Assembly: GCA_015272165.1 (NCBI GenBank)
Contig: JACYMF010000021.1
Coordinates: 1-35,816 of the forward strand
From: Cyanobacterium sp. T60_A2020_053
GTDB taxonomy: Bacteria; Cyanobacteriota; Cyanobacteriia; Cyanobacteriales; Cyanobacteriaceae
Reading direction: 5' to 3'
DNA: 35,816 nucleotides
The translations under genes were made by a program, and so were the position numbers. The notes under the pieces are model-generated. The model did no database searches. It was not told the origin of the DNA and saw only the letters and a list, made by a program, of their open reading frames with translations. Shown in pieces: positions 14,464 through 23,952 of this stretch (positions within the stretch are counted from its first letter, which is position 1; each line of letters starts with the position of its first letter).

Positions 14464-15423
14464 TTAGCCATTAATAGCCTCAATAACCACATCGTGAATG
14501 ATGCCATTGGTAACAACAACACCACGATTATCATTCATTTTGACAGAGGTAACAAAATCGAGGGGTTTGCCATACATATCAGAAACTTTTCCTCCAGCTT
14601 CCTCAACGATGATAGCGCCCGCCGCATGGTCCCAAATATTTTCCCGATAATCAGGATATTTAGGAGAAGGTAAACGGAGATAAAGCGCCGCTTCTCCTGC
14701 CGAAACGATACCATATTTTGCCTGAGAATCCACTCGCACCGATGCGCTAGTGATACCTACCGATTGAGCAATTTTGTTTTGTAACTCTTGGTTGCCGTGA
14801 CTAGCTTCCACACTTTCTACAAAACGAAAACGACTAGCATCATTATTACTAACCACTTGCAAAGGACTTTTCTCACCACCGGCAAGGGGAATTTTATAAG
14901 CGCCCTTCCCCCGTTGCGCCACGAATAACCATCCCATTTCCCCTTCCCTTAACTGTAACGCTGGGCATCCTAAAAAGCCTAGTTTTACCTCACCATCGGC
15001 AATTAAAGCTAAAGCAATGGCATATTGGTCTTGACGTAAAAACCCTTTTGTGCCATCAATAGGGTCTAAAGTCCAAAAACATTCCCTAACTTGACCATTA
15101 CCATAATCAATCCAGTTTAACACCTCAGTAGTGGTAGCGGAAGGGATGATTTTTTGCACATAAGCGGTGATTTTTTCCGCAGTGGGGAGGGCGCTGTCAT
15201 TTCTGAGATTGGTAGCGTCTTCCTCTCCTACGATGGGAATATCGGGAAAATGTTGCTTCAAGGCTTGACAAATTAAGGCTTGTGAGCCAAAATCTGCCAC
15301 AGTAACAGGGCTTTTGTCTTCTTTTTGTAGTGCAGTAGGAATATCTTTTCTGACATCCTCACACAAGCGCGCCGCATCACGGATACAGGCGCTAACAACT
15401 TCGATAGCTAATTCGTAATTCAT
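14464..15423 (-). CDS. 3'(2'),5'-bisphosphate nucleotidase (Hal2/CysQ-like)
   Basis: This 319-aa inositol-monophosphatase-superfamily enzyme should convert PAP (3'-phosphoadenosine 5'-phosphate) to AMP, relieving inhibition of sulfate assimilation. Metal and phosphate ligands are visible: GEED (66-69), LDPIDGTKGF (119-128) with D120 and D123, and the WDHAAGAIIVEEAGG segment near the C-terminus. The length and the GTKGFLR form of the motif favour the Hal2/SAL1-type bisphosphate nucleotidase over a plain inositol monophosphatase, but substrate range cannot be decided from sequence. It is convergent with the 2H-phosphoesterase gene. Confidence 0.88.
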   Translation of the reverse strand: MNYELAIEVVSACIRDAARLCEDVRKDIPTALQKEDKSPVTVADFGSQALICQALKQHFPDIPIVGEEDATNLRNDSALPTAEKITAYVQKIIPSATTTEVLNWIDYGNGQVRECFWTLDPIDGTKGFLRQDQYAIALALIADGEVKLGFLGCPALQLREGEMGWLFVAQRGKGAYKIPLAGGEKSPLQVVSNNDASRFRFVESVEASHGNQELQNKIAQSVGITSASVRVDSQAKYGIVSAGEAALYLRLPSPKYPDYRENIWDHAAGAIIVEEAGGKVSDMYGKPLDFVTSVKMNDNRGVVVTNGIIHDVVIEAING

Positions 15424-15731
15424 TAATAAATTTATTTCAGCGTTGATAAATTGAGATATGATTTTCAGTTGAGGTAGGGAAGAGGGAAGCAGAGGGAGAA
15501 GGGGAAGCAGAGGGAGAAGGGGAAGCAGGGGAGATGGGGAGAAAGGGGAGATGGGGAAGCAGAGGAAGGATTATAATTCATAATTCATAATTCATAATTC
15601 ATAATTTATTCAACCTTTGCCCTTTGCCCTTTGCCCTTTTAAATTGTGCTTGATCGGTGTAAAATTGCCAAAGAGTAAAATTGGTTACTCAATTTATATA
15701 AAAATTTGATAAGTATTAGGAAAATATTTCC
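15424..15731. other. Repeat-rich spacer between nucleotidase and pgk
   Basis: This 308-bp divergent spacer contains a purine-rich tract (15484-15568) built from 19-bp units resembling GGAAGCAGAGGGAGAAGGG, then four TAATTCA heptads (15574-15601), then three TTTGCCC heptads (15616-15638). No gene is seen. The promoter for pgk should lie in 15640-15720. Confidence 0.7.
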
Positions 15732-16934
15732 ATGGCAAAAAAAACTATTGCAAATTTAACGGCTTCTGATTTAGAAGGGAAAAGAGTCTTGGTTAGGGTG
15801 GATTTTAATGTACCAATGGATAAAGGTACTATTAGCGATGATACCCGCATTCGTGCTGTTTTACCGACTATTAATGATTTAACGGCGAAGGGCGCTAAAG
15901 TTGTTTTATGTAGTCACATGGGGCGCCCGAAGGGTGAAGTTAAAGAAAGTTTACGTTTAACCCCTGTTGCCACTCGTTTAAGTGAGTTATTAGGGAAAGA
16001 TGTGGTTAAATGTGATGATTGTATCGGTGATGATGTCACCAATGCTATTAATAGCTTACCCAATGGGGGAGTAGCTTTATTAGAAAACCTCCGTTTTTAC
16101 GCTGAAGAAGAAGCCAACGATGCTGATTTTGCCAAAAAATTAGCCAGTAATGCTGATTTATATGTTAACGATGCTTTCGGTACAGCGCACCGCGCCCATG
16201 CTTCCACCGAAGGTGTTACCCATCATCTTCCTATTTCTGTGGCTGGTTTCTTGATCGAAAAAGAGTTAGAATTTCTACAAAAAGCTATTGAAGCACCAAA
16301 GCGCCCGTTAGTAGCGATTATTGGTGGCTCAAAAGTATCTAGTAAAATCGGTGTTATTGAAACTTTACTAGAAAAATGCGATAAGCTCATCATCGGCGGT
16401 GGCATGATTTTCACTTTCTTCAAAGCGCGCGGTTTAGCCGTTGGTAAATCTTTGGTGGAAGAAGACAAATTGGAATTGGCTAAGGCTTTAGAAGCGAAGG
16501 CAAAAGAAAGAGGTGTTGATTTCTTGTTACCTACTGATGTGGTAATCGCTGATAATTTTGCGCCTGATGCCAATGCTAAAACCGTTAGTGTGGAAAATAT
16601 CCCTGATGGTTGGATGGGTTTGGATATTGGACCTGATAGCGTACAAACGTTCCAATCTGCCCTCGCTGATTGTGGTAGTGTGATTTGGAATGGCCCCATG
16701 GGTGTATTTGAGTTTGATAAATTTGCCCAAGGCACGGAAGCTATTGCCCATACCCTCGCTGGTTTGACAGCAAAAGGCACTATTACTATTATTGGTGGTG
16801 GCGATTCTGTGGCGGCTGTGGAAAAAGTCGGTGTTGCTGAAAAAATGAGTCATATTTCTACGGGGGGGGGCGCTAGTTTAGAGTTGTTAGAAGGTAAGAT
16901 TTTACCCGGTATTTCTGCTTTAAATGAGGCTTAA
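15732..16934 (+). CDS. pgk: Phosphoglycerate kinase
   Basis: This 400-aa enzyme interconverts 1,3-bisphosphoglycerate + ADP and 3-phosphoglycerate + ATP in glycolysis and, in a cyanobacterium, the Calvin cycle. The family signature VRVDFNVP (21-28), the substrate motif [18 protein letters not shown], the ATP-site WNGPMGVFE and the C-terminal GGGDS are all present. Length is typical and no residue is obviously missing. Codon choice is unusually regular and its 5' end follows an ordinary leader. A GGTGGGC hairpin 40 bp after the stop probably ends the transcript. Confidence 0.98.
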   Translation: MAKKTIANLTASDLEGKRVLVRVDFNVPMDKGTISDDTRIRAVLPTINDLTAKGAKVVLCSHMGRPKGEVKESLRLTPVATRLSELLGKDVVKCDDCIGDDVTNAINSLPNGGVALLENLRFYAEEEANDADFAKKLASNADLYVNDAFGTAHRAHASTEGVTHHLPISVAGFLIEKELEFLQKAIEAPKRPLVAIIGGSKVSSKIGVIETLLEKCDKLIIGGGMIFTFFKARGLAVGKSLVEEDKLELAKALEAKAKERGVDFLLPTDVVIADNFAPDANAKTVSVENIPDGWMGLDIGPDSVQTFQSALADCGSVIWNGPMGVFEFDKFAQGTEAIAHTLAGLTAKGTITIIGGGDSVAAVEKVGVAEKMSHISTGGGASLELLEGKILPGISALNEA

Positions 16935-16973
16935 TTTTTCGTTTTTTAAACTCCTCTTATTAACTTGACGTAG

Positions 16974-16990
16974 GGTGGGCATTGCCCACC
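16974..16990 (+). terminator. GGTGGGC hairpin after pgk
   Basis: GGTGGGC-att-GCCCACC forms a 7-bp GC-rich stem followed by TTTAT. The same sequence family (TAGGGTGGGCAATGCCCACC) recurs at 18963-18982, so it is also a dispersed repeat. Confidence 0.55.
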
Positions 16991-17033
16991 TTTATCATAG
17001 AAATTGTAATTTATCTCAAGTTCGGGTAATTAT

Positions 17034-17237
17034 TTAGGGTTTGCTGAATAAATCAAAACCCTTTTAAAACAAAGGTTTTAAACACAATACAACTCAAAAA
17101 AAGTACCAAAAATAATCTTTTTTCTCCAAAAATACTGTATTTTAATGAATAAACCACGTTTTTTGTTTCTCGCAAAGGCGCAAAGATAATATTTGTAATA
17201 ATCCAAAGTGTGGTTTAAGGAAATGAAAACTGCTGTA
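17034..17237 (+). repeat. MITE-like dispersed repeat, copy 1
   Basis: It begins TTAGGGTTTGCTGAATAAAT and ends GGAAATGAAAACTGCTGTA. A closely related copy lies at 31995-32260. The internal parts AATAAACCACGTTTTTTGT and CAAAGTGTGGTTTAAGG are shared. This copy lacks about 45 bp present in the other, including the left terminal repeat. No transposase is encoded. The rest of the 16935-17562 spacer (628 bp) shows no gene. Confidence 0.7.
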
Positions 17238-17562
17238 ATTAATTTATGAATAATCAAACGAACTTGATATTATTATACGGCGTTGCTGATTTTAAATATG
17301 ATTTTGCTTGGGGTAGGGAATAGGGAATAGTAATAATATTTTGAGTATTATATATTTGCTGTAATTTAATAATTTTTCATGCCACAATTAAGCAACATCT
17401 ATTATACCTCTCCAATAATACCTGAAGCCTGTTAAGGTTAAATATTATTCAACTCCCACAAGTCAACAAAAAATAGATTCCCTCGATGTTTATTGATCTG
17501 AAAACTAAAAAATATCTCAAATTATTAGTTACAATTAAAAAAAATCAGAGGTTTGATAAATT

Positions 17563-18129
17563 ATGGTTCAATCATTAATCAAAACTTACTCTTTTGAGGA
17601 CTATTTAACTTTTCATGATGGTACAGATAATAAATATGAATTAGTTAACGGAGAGTTAATTTTAATGCCTACAGCAAGTGGTTTTCATGCCTTAATATTA
17701 ATTTTTATTTATGACTTATTCAAAGAAGAAATAAAACGCTTAAACTTAGACTATAAAATTATGCCAGGTACAGTAGGAATCAAAACCGCAGAAAATAAAT
17801 CAAGGATTCCAGATTTAGCAGTTTTGTCATCTTTTCAATGTGAAGAAATCAGAGCAATGAGAACCGCAGTTTTGGACAGCGCCCCTCCCCTTGTCGTAGA
17901 AATTGTGAGTAATAATAATAAACAGGATGACTACCGTTACAAACGTTCGGAGTATGCAGTGAGAGAAATTCCCGAATATTGGATTATTGATCCAGAATTA
18001 GCAAAAGTATCAATTTTATTATTAGAAGATGGTTTCTATGAAGTGAAAGAATATCAAAAAAACGAGCAAATTAAATCAGTTTTATTCCCAGAATTAATAA
18101 CTCAAGCTCAAGACTTTTTTGCCGTTTAA
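17563..18129 (+). CDS. Uma2 family (DUF820) PD-(D/E)XK nuclease-like protein
   Basis: This 188-aa protein belongs to the Uma2/DUF820 family, hugely expanded in cyanobacteria. The restriction-endonuclease-like fold is visible: E26 in YELVNGELI, PDLAV (83-87), VVEIVS (111-116), K127 in YRYKRSEY and EYWIID (138-143). The biological role of these proteins is unknown; links to mobile elements and defence have been suggested. It is monocistronic, flanked by repeat-rich spacers, and intact in length. The ATG at 17563 is preceded by an AGAGG ribosome site. Confidence 0.9.
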   Translation: MVQSLIKTYSFEDYLTFHDGTDNKYELVNGELILMPTASGFHALILIFIYDLFKEEIKRLNLDYKIMPGTVGIKTAENKSRIPDLAVLSSFQCEEIRAMRTAVLDSAPPLVVEIVSNNNKQDDYRYKRSEYAVREIPEYWIIDPELAKVSILLLEDGFYEVKEYQKNEQIKSVLFPELITQAQDFFAV

Positions 18130-18259
18130 ACTGAAGATATAATATCTAAAAAACTTATCAAGCTGAGTTAATTTTCAGAGGATATAAATATAAAATTGAT
18201 AATAATTCAAATTGTTTTATAATAGTAAAAAGTATTTTAAATAATTAGATAATATTGTT

Positions 18260-18781
18260 ATGGAATCTACCTTAGATTTTGCCACTTATACGATTTGGTC
18301 AATTTATGCCACCGTTGCCTTTGCGGTTTTAGCTATTGTCGGCTTTATCTTTAAATGGGGTTTCCGTTTTCGTTTTGTGGGCGCTACAGGTTTTATGATT
18401 GTCCTAACTATCGGTTTATTTGGGCTTAGTTTAGGTTTATTTTCTCGTCCCAGTATTCCCAATGCCGTGCGTTTTAATTTAGTTTATGATAATGGTGCGA
18501 ATCAAGCGGTAATTGTTGTACCCATTGATATTACTGAATCACAGCTACAGGCAACCCTAGAACAAGCCTCCATTGATTTATTTTCTTATGGTAGAAGCGC
18601 CACCGATGATGACCCTTATTTAACTGTACGGGCAAGGGCGCTATATCATGGTGATAATGTTACTTATCCCCTCTATTTAGGGCAGTTGCGCCGTTCTCTT
18701 TATCAGCAGGGAAAAGATAGTATTGATATTGAAATTTTCGCTGATAAATTTGCCCAGAGAGATACTTTATCGGTGAATTAG
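18260..18781 (+). CDS. ycf51: Ycf51 family protein (DUF2518)
   Basis: This 173-aa protein matches the Ycf51/DUF2518 family found in cyanobacteria and some algal plastids. Two membrane segments are visible (about 12-34 and 40-62, the second GFMIVLTIGLFGLSLGLF), followed by a soluble domain with VRFNLVYDNGANQAVIVVPID. It is presumably anchored in the thylakoid or plasma membrane. Its function is unknown. The family strongly supports a cyanobacterial origin. It is convergent with glgA across a hairpin-rich spacer. Confidence 0.88.
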   Translation: MESTLDFATYTIWSIYATVAFAVLAIVGFIFKWGFRFRFVGATGFMIVLTIGLFGLSLGLFSRPSIPNAVRFNLVYDNGANQAVIVVPIDITESQLQATLEQASIDLFSYGRSATDDDPYLTVRARALYHGDNVTYPLYLGQLRRSLYQQGKDSIDIEIFADKFAQRDTLSVN

Positions 18782-18834
18782 TTACGATTTTAGAGATTTT
18801 ATGAATAGTTATAAATAAATTAAAGATAATCTTA

Positions 18835-18885
18835 GTTCAATTTATTGAACGAAAAACTGTTGGTTCCGTGTAATTCATTACACGG
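18835..18885 (+). repeat. Two-palindrome dispersed repeat, copy 1
   Basis: GTTCAATTTATTGAAC (18835-18850) and CCGTGTAATTCATTACACGG (18866-18885) are both near-perfect palindromes, followed by TGGGTAAATTGCGAAGAT. Other copies lie at 20801-20851 (inverted), about 22741-22806 (inverted, degenerate) and 27218-27267; a fragment is at about 19062-19112. Copies are intergenic only. Confidence 0.8.
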
Positions 18886-18965
18886 TGGGTAAATTGCGAA
18901 GATGTAATCTATTTATAACTATAGTCATTTAAATTAAGATTGAGACAAATTGAAAAATTTTGTAG

Positions 18966-18982
18966 GGTGGGCAATGCCCACC
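18966..18982. repeat. GGTGGGC hairpin repeat
   Basis: GGTGGGC-aat-GCCCACC is the same unit as downstream of pgk. It lies in the 18782-19212 spacer, which otherwise contains the two-palindrome repeat, its fragment, and the hairpin near glgA, and no gene. Confidence 0.6.
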
Positions 18983-19158
18983 ACTTGACACTTTGCGACT
19001 ACTGTTATTAAGAGAAAAGTGTCTCATTGTTATTTAAAAGGACTATAATTATCCGAACCTGATATAATTTATTACTTGGTGGGGAAACTACGAAGATATA
19101 ATCTTTCATAACAGATTATAGGCAATGGGATGAAAAAAATATTTGCCCTCACCCCCTA

Positions 19159-19180
19159 CCCCTCTCCCATAGGAGAGGGG
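19159..19180 (-). terminator. CCCCTCTCC hairpin downstream of glgA
   Basis: CCCCTCTCC/GGAGAGGGG form a perfect 9-bp stem. It sits 33 bp beyond the glgA stop and could end that transcript. The same hairpin is a dispersed repeat (24395-24416, and inside a kinase gene at 29655-29676). Confidence 0.55.
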
Positions 19181-19212
19181 GGAAAATACAAAATTTTGGC
19201 ATCAAAACGTTA

Positions 19213-20637
19213 TTAAATAACAGCTTCAGCGATAATTTTCTCTTCTTTAGCCGTCAATTCGGTAGGCTCATTAATTACCTCACGATACATCTTAATATAA
19301 TCCACCGCCGACTGATACCAACTAAAATCCTGAGTCATAGCGCGCGCCTGCATTTTCTGCCAAGCATCCTTAAAGCGAAAACCCTCATAAGCGCGAATCA
19401 TACAAGTATATAAATCTAAAGCCTCATAACGATCAAAACAGTAACCAGTGCCATAATTTTTATCAGGCTCAAAAAACTGCACCGTATCCACCAAACCACC
19501 AGTTTTACGCACAATGGGAATCGCACCATAACGCATCGCTAATAACTGACTGATACCGCAAGGCTCAAAACGAGAAGGCATCAAAAAAGCATCAATACCA
19601 CTATAAACTCGACGAGAAACCGCTTCATTATGCAATAATTGTACCGAAATTCTGCCTCGGTAACGGGCAGAAATTTCCCATAACTGAGTTTCATAAAATC
19701 TGTCACCAGTACCTAAAATGATTAATTGGGCATCAGTATAAGCCAAGAATCGCTCTAAAGTTTGTAAAACTAAATCAATACCTTTTTGTTCTACTAATCT
19801 TGTCACCATACCAATTAAAAAAGCATTACGGTTGATTTCTAACCCTGATTCTTCCTGTAATCTCACCTTATTTAAACGGCGCTTGTCGAGAGTTTCCGCC
19901 GTGAAATTTTGAGCAATAAATCGATCAGTAGCAGGATTGTATTTTTCTGTATCGATGCCATTTACAATCCCTCTAGTTTTACCATTAATCCAAGATAACA
20001 AACCGTGTAAATTTTCCCCATATTCCACCGTTTGAATTTGTCGCGCGTAGGTAGGGGAAACAGTATTAACTAAATCAGCAAACTGTAACCCAGCCGACAT
20101 GGCGTTATCTCCCTGCATATAAGGAGGACACCAAGTGATTTTTTCTAAAAGTTCTCGACTTGGTCCTTGATAAGCTAAATTATGAATGGTGAAAATAGTG
20201 CTAATATCAGGAGATTGACTCATCCACACGGGAATCATGCCCGTATGCCAATCGTGACAGTGAATAATTTGGGGTTTCCAACAATTCCAAGCAAATTCAG
20301 CCGCGCCATTGGCAAATAAAGTAAAGCGCCAATATTCATCATCTCCACCATAGACACTACGCCCTGAAAAAGCGGGATGACCAAATAAATATAATGGTAC
20401 ATCTGTTTCAGGTAAAACAGTTTCATAAACGGCGAACTTTTGAAACATGGCATCTCCCCACCATATCGGTTCGGCAGGAATATCCACTTTATCGGGTAAA
20501 AAGCCATAATAAGGCATCATGATTCTCACATCATGCCCTAATTTGCGTAAAATCTTCGGTAATGCGCCCACCACATCTCCCATACCCCCCACTTTAGCAA
20601 TGGGGGAAGCCTCCGCCGCTACAAACAAAATTCGCAT
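19213..20637 (-). CDS. glgA: Glycogen synthase (ADP-glucose type)
   Basis: This 474-aa GT5-family glycosyltransferase extends alpha-1,4-glucan chains from ADP-glucose in cytoplasmic glycogen synthesis. The ADP-glucose motif K15-V-G-G-M is at the N-terminus, and the C-terminal FEPCGISQL with the following GAIPIVRKTGGL segment forms the catalytic Rossmann domain. Length is typical. No other glg gene is adjacent, so it is probably transcribed alone. The ATG at 20637 is the natural start, as the conserved MRILFVAAEASPIAK begins there. Confidence 0.97.
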   Translation of the reverse strand: MRILFVAAEASPIAKVGGMGDVVGALPKILRKLGHDVRIMMPYYGFLPDKVDIPAEPIWWGDAMFQKFAVYETVLPETDVPLYLFGHPAFSGRSVYGGDDEYWRFTLFANGAAEFAWNCWKPQIIHCHDWHTGMIPVWMSQSPDISTIFTIHNLAYQGPSRELLEKITWCPPYMQGDNAMSAGLQFADLVNTVSPTYARQIQTVEYGENLHGLLSWINGKTRGIVNGIDTEKYNPATDRFIAQNFTAETLDKRRLNKVRLQEESGLEINRNAFLIGMVTRLVEQKGIDLVLQTLERFLAYTDAQLIILGTGDRFYETQLWEISARYRGRISVQLLHNEAVSRRVYSGIDAFLMPSRFEPCGISQLLAMRYGAIPIVRKTGGLVDTVQFFEPDKNYGTGYCFDRYEALDLYTCMIRAYEGFRFKDAWQKMQARAMTQDFSWYQSAVDYIKMYREVINEPTELTAKEEKIIAEAVI

Positions 20638-20984
20638 AGTGATTTAGTTTTGATCTGATTTACTGACTAGGGTGATTGTGCCATAATCTCTGCACTCGCG
20701 CCAATTTATTTTTTGATCACAGCAAGGGCTCTTTTTATTCTCTGTTACATCAAGTTTAGATCATGAGTTCTCAAGTGATGTTATCTGCGCAATTTACCCA
20801 CCGTGTAATGAATTACACGGAACCAACAGTATTCCGTTCAATAAATTGAACTCAATTTCACTTGAAAAAATCTAATTTTTAACTAAAATATAATATGAAA
20901 AATATCATTTCTTTTACAGTAGTTATAATAAATTATTATTTAACTCTTGTCTATCCTCACCAGTTAACTTAGACGCTTCCTAGT
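20638..20984. other. Spacer between glgA and nadE with an inverted two-palindrome repeat
   Basis: This 347-bp gap contains CCGTGTAATGAATTACACGG (20801-20820) and GTTCAATAAATTGAAC (20836-20851), the inverted form of the repeat at 18835. The glgA promoter should lie in 20640-20780. I see no gene or recognisable RNA. Confidence 0.65.
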
Positions 20985-22652
20985 TTAGTTAATCCATTCA
21001 CTGGCTATGGGCATTTTCCATCCTGTGCCAAAAGCTCGATCGGTTATTTTCAGGACGGGGGGCGCTTGTTTTCGTTTAAACTCTGCTCTCATCACCAATT
21101 TTACCACCTGTTTAACTACTTCTTGATCATGCCCACTAGCAATAATTTCTTCGCTGGATTGATGGCAATTAATATAACGTTCTAAAATGTCATCTAAAAT
21201 GGGGTATGGTGGCAAAGAATCTTCATCTTTTTGGTCTGGTTTTAGTTCAGCACTAGGAGGTTTTGTAAGAATATTTTGGGGGATAATTTCTCTATCTTTA
21301 TTTAACCAATGGCAAAGCGCAAAAACTTTTGTTTTTGGTACATCTGCAATCACGGCTAAACCCCCATTCATGTCTCCGTAAAGAGTGCAATAACCTACTG
21401 CCATTTCTGATTTATTACCGGTAGATAATAATAAATAGCCAAATTTATTGGCTAATGCCATTAATAAAGAACCTCTAATTCTTGATTGAATATTCTCTTC
21501 GGCAACACCAAATTTTTTGTTAACAAAAACTTCTTTTAGCTCTTCGTCAAAACTATTCATAATTCCTTGAATAGGAATTTTTTGAGTAATAATATCAAGA
21601 TTTTGAGCTAATTCTTGGGCATCAATTACTGAGCTTTCTGAACTATAAGGGGAGGGCATTAATACTCCTAAAACATTCTCTTTTCCTAGCGCAGAAACGG
21701 CGATGTGCGCTACTAAAGCCGAATCAATACCACCGCTTAAACCTATGACTGCTTGAGTAAATCCACATTTTTTGGCATAATCTTTTACTCCTAAAACCAA
21801 TGCTTGATAAATTTCTTCGTTATCGTTATCAATCAATAAATTAATTTTACCATTAGGCAATAAGTCTTTTTTATTTTCGTCAAATTCTAAGTAATTTAAA
21901 GCCGTTTGATAATTTTTTAAACGAGTTACTATGATTTCTTCTTTTGATATGGCAAAACTATTACCATCAAAAATTAAGTCATCATTTCCACCAATTTGAT
22001 TAACATAAATCATTGGTTTTTTATACTTATTAACTAAATATTTGAGCATTTTTTCTCTTAGTTTTTGTTTTCCTAAAGTATAAGGAGAAGCTGATAAATT
22101 AACAACTAAATCAATATCTAAATTAGTTAATTCTGCTAAGGGATTATATTCATATTTTTTTCGCCCCCAAAAATGTTCATCATTCCATAAATCTTCGCAG
22201 ATAGTAACACCAATTTTGACTTCATTTAAAGTAAACCAATTAGGTTGTTTTCCTTGAGCAAAATAGCGATGTTCTTCAAATACGTCATAAGTAGGTAATA
22301 AAGTTTTATGGAAAATCTGCTGTATTTTACCTTGATATAAGAAGGCGACACTATTATAAAGGGGTTTTTCTCCTCCCAGAGAAGCATTTTCGTTATGGGT
22401 TACAACTCCAATTAATGTAGCTAAATTAGGGGGAATTTCTTGGGCAATTTCTGCTAATTTTTCTGCCATTAAGGTGACAAAATAGCTATTAAATAATAAG
22501 TCTTTGGGAGGATAGCCACATAGTGATAATTCTGGGGTGAGGAGGAGGTGCGCTTGTTTGTCGTGCGCTTTTTGGGCTTCATTAATAATACTCTCTGCGT
22601 TTCTTTTTATATCTCCAATAATTGGGTTTAACTGGGCTATAGCGATTTTCAT
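20985..22652 (-). CDS. nadE: Glutamine-dependent NAD+ synthetase
   Basis: This 555-aa enzyme makes NAD+ from deamido-NAD+ with glutamine and ATP, the last step of NAD biosynthesis. An N-terminal nitrilase-type glutaminase domain shows the catalytic triad E41, K116 and C152 (ICEDLWND). The C-terminal synthetase domain has the P-loop SGGIDSA (306-312). Length fits the bacterial two-domain form. ATG at 22652 begins directly at the MKIAIAQLNPIIGD strand. It is flanked by repeat copies and appears to be monocistronic. Confidence 0.97.
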   Translation of the reverse strand: MKIAIAQLNPIIGDIKRNAESIINEAQKAHDKQAHLLLTPELSLCGYPPKDLLFNSYFVTLMAEKLAEIAQEIPPNLATLIGVVTHNENASLGGEKPLYNSVAFLYQGKIQQIFHKTLLPTYDVFEEHRYFAQGKQPNWFTLNEVKIGVTICEDLWNDEHFWGRKKYEYNPLAELTNLDIDLVVNLSASPYTLGKQKLREKMLKYLVNKYKKPMIYVNQIGGNDDLIFDGNSFAISKEEIIVTRLKNYQTALNYLEFDENKKDLLPNGKINLLIDNDNEEIYQALVLGVKDYAKKCGFTQAVIGLSGGIDSALVAHIAVSALGKENVLGVLMPSPYSSESSVIDAQELAQNLDIITQKIPIQGIMNSFDEELKEVFVNKKFGVAEENIQSRIRGSLLMALANKFGYLLLSTGNKSEMAVGYCTLYGDMNGGLAVIADVPKTKVFALCHWLNKDREIIPQNILTKPPSAELKPDQKDEDSLPPYPILDDILERYINCHQSSEEIIASGHDQEVVKQVVKLVMRAEFKRKQAPPVLKITDRAFGTGWKMPIASEWIN

Positions 22653-22740
22653 TTTATATTAATATCTTATCTAAGTTATTGTCAATAATTATACTTTAGT
22701 CGTAAATGTTTTAAGTTTTACTAATAATGGCTAGTATCAA

Positions 22741-22806
22741 GTTCTACATCCCACCGTATAATGAATTACACTACACGGCTAACAATATCCCGTTCAATAA
22801 ATTGAG
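22741..22806 (-). repeat. Two-palindrome dispersed repeat, degenerate copy
   Basis: CCACCGTATAATGAATTACACTACACGG and CGTTCAATAAATTGAGC-like segments are recognisable but mutated, so the palindromes are imperfect. It lies upstream of nadE in inverted orientation relative to the 18835 copy. Confidence 0.65.
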
Positions 22807-22905
22807 CTAAGATTATTTTTAATTGATTTATGAGTGATTAAATAAACTTGATATTAAACTATTACGGCAAGAATTATCCAGCGCCCTCCACGCCATCTTT
22901 ACAGT

Positions 22906-23952
22906 TTATTCTATGTCATCATCATCTAAAGAATTATAATCAATGTTATCAATTTGTTGATGTTTTTGACGACGAGAAACACGGCGATATTTTTTAGTAT
23001 TTAACTTTGGTTCAGTGTAAACTTTTCCTGAGTTATTAACTAATTCTTTAACGCTAGATTCTACATCACGAGTCTGAGCAATTTTTTCCTCTTTAACGAT
23101 AATTTCTGACAAAAATTTGAGATAGTATTCATACCTTTCCCAAGCGCCCTTCACCGCACATTCTGGCTCTTGTTGATGTAAACAATTATTAAATTTACAA
23201 CTACCTTGATTTAATCTTAATTTTGCTTCGGGAAAATAATTAATTAAAGTCTCGGAAGGGCAATCGAAATCAGGTTGATTAAAACCCGGACTATCTGCTA
23301 AATAACCCCCTTGGGGTAGTTCAAACAATTCGATATGACGAGTAGTATGTCGCCCTTTTTGTAGTTTTCCTGACACTTCACCGATTCTAATTTCTAATTG
23401 AGGAATTAATAAAGAAGTTAGGCTAGATTTTCCCACGCCACTAGGTCCAGAAAGGATAGTTATTTTGTCTTTTAATACTTCTTGTAATGGTTCTATTCCC
23501 TGTCGTTTCTCAACACTGAAAAAAAAAGGATTATACCCCCAACTATTTAATGTTTCTTGCCAATTATTTTTTTTTTCTAAACTAATTAAATCAGCTTTAT
23601 TTAAACCTAATAAAAGAGTTAAATTAGTGGACTCTGCTTTCACTAAAAAACGGCTTAATTGTACAGGGTCTAAACTCGGTTCTTCTAATGCAAAAACTAA
23701 TAAAATTTGTTCTGTATTGGCAACGGGAGGGCGCTGGAGTTCACTTGTACGAGGTAAAACAGAAGCAATAGCGCCCCTCTCACATTCACTAGATTTGATA
23801 TAAACTCGATCCCCCACCAACACAGTTTGACCGATTTTTTTTAAGCGGGTGGGGCGAGTACAAAGCATGGTTTCACCATCATCTAAGCGCACTTGGTAAA
23901 AGTTCGCCTGTACTGCCATTACTGTGCCGAGTTTTTCTAGGGAATCACTCAT
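22906..23952 (-). CDS. rsgA: Ribosome small-subunit-dependent GTPase RsgA
   Basis: This 348-aa circularly permuted GTPase helps late 30S maturation. Order: OB fold (1-60), then NKAD (118-121, G4), P-loop GPSGVGKSS (169-177), RHTTRH (201-206), DSPGF (220-224, G3) and a zinc site C252, C257, H259, C265. The permuted G4-G1-G3 order is diagnostic. A basic then acidic tail (about 300-348) is longer than in E. coli. Its ATG overlaps the TusA-like stop by 4 bp (ATGA), indicating translational coupling. Confidence 0.96.
   Translation of the reverse strand: MSDSLEKLGTVMAVQANFYQVRLDDGETMLCTRPTRLKKIGQTVLVGDRVYIKSSECERGAIASVLPRTSELQRPPVANTEQILLVFALEEPSLDPVQLSRFLVKAESTNLTLLLGLNKADLISLEKKNNWQETLNSWGYNPFFFSVEKRQGIEPLQEVLKDKITILSGPSGVGKSSLTSLLIPQLEIRIGEVSGKLQKGRHTTRHIELFELPQGGYLADSPGFNQPDFDCPSETLINYFPEAKLRLNQGSCKFNNCLHQQEPECAVKGAWERYEYYLKFLSEIIVKEEKIAQTRDVESSVKELVNNSGKVYTEPKLNTKKYRRVSRRQKHQQIDNIDYNSLDDDDIE

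Noticed and set aside
14404-14673. 89-aa plus-strand frame opposite the nucleotidase
   Set aside because: Antisense of a well-conserved gene; composition has no protein-like features.
16223-16853. Minus-strand frames opposite pgk
   Set aside because: Shadows of the highly conserved phosphoglycerate kinase gene.
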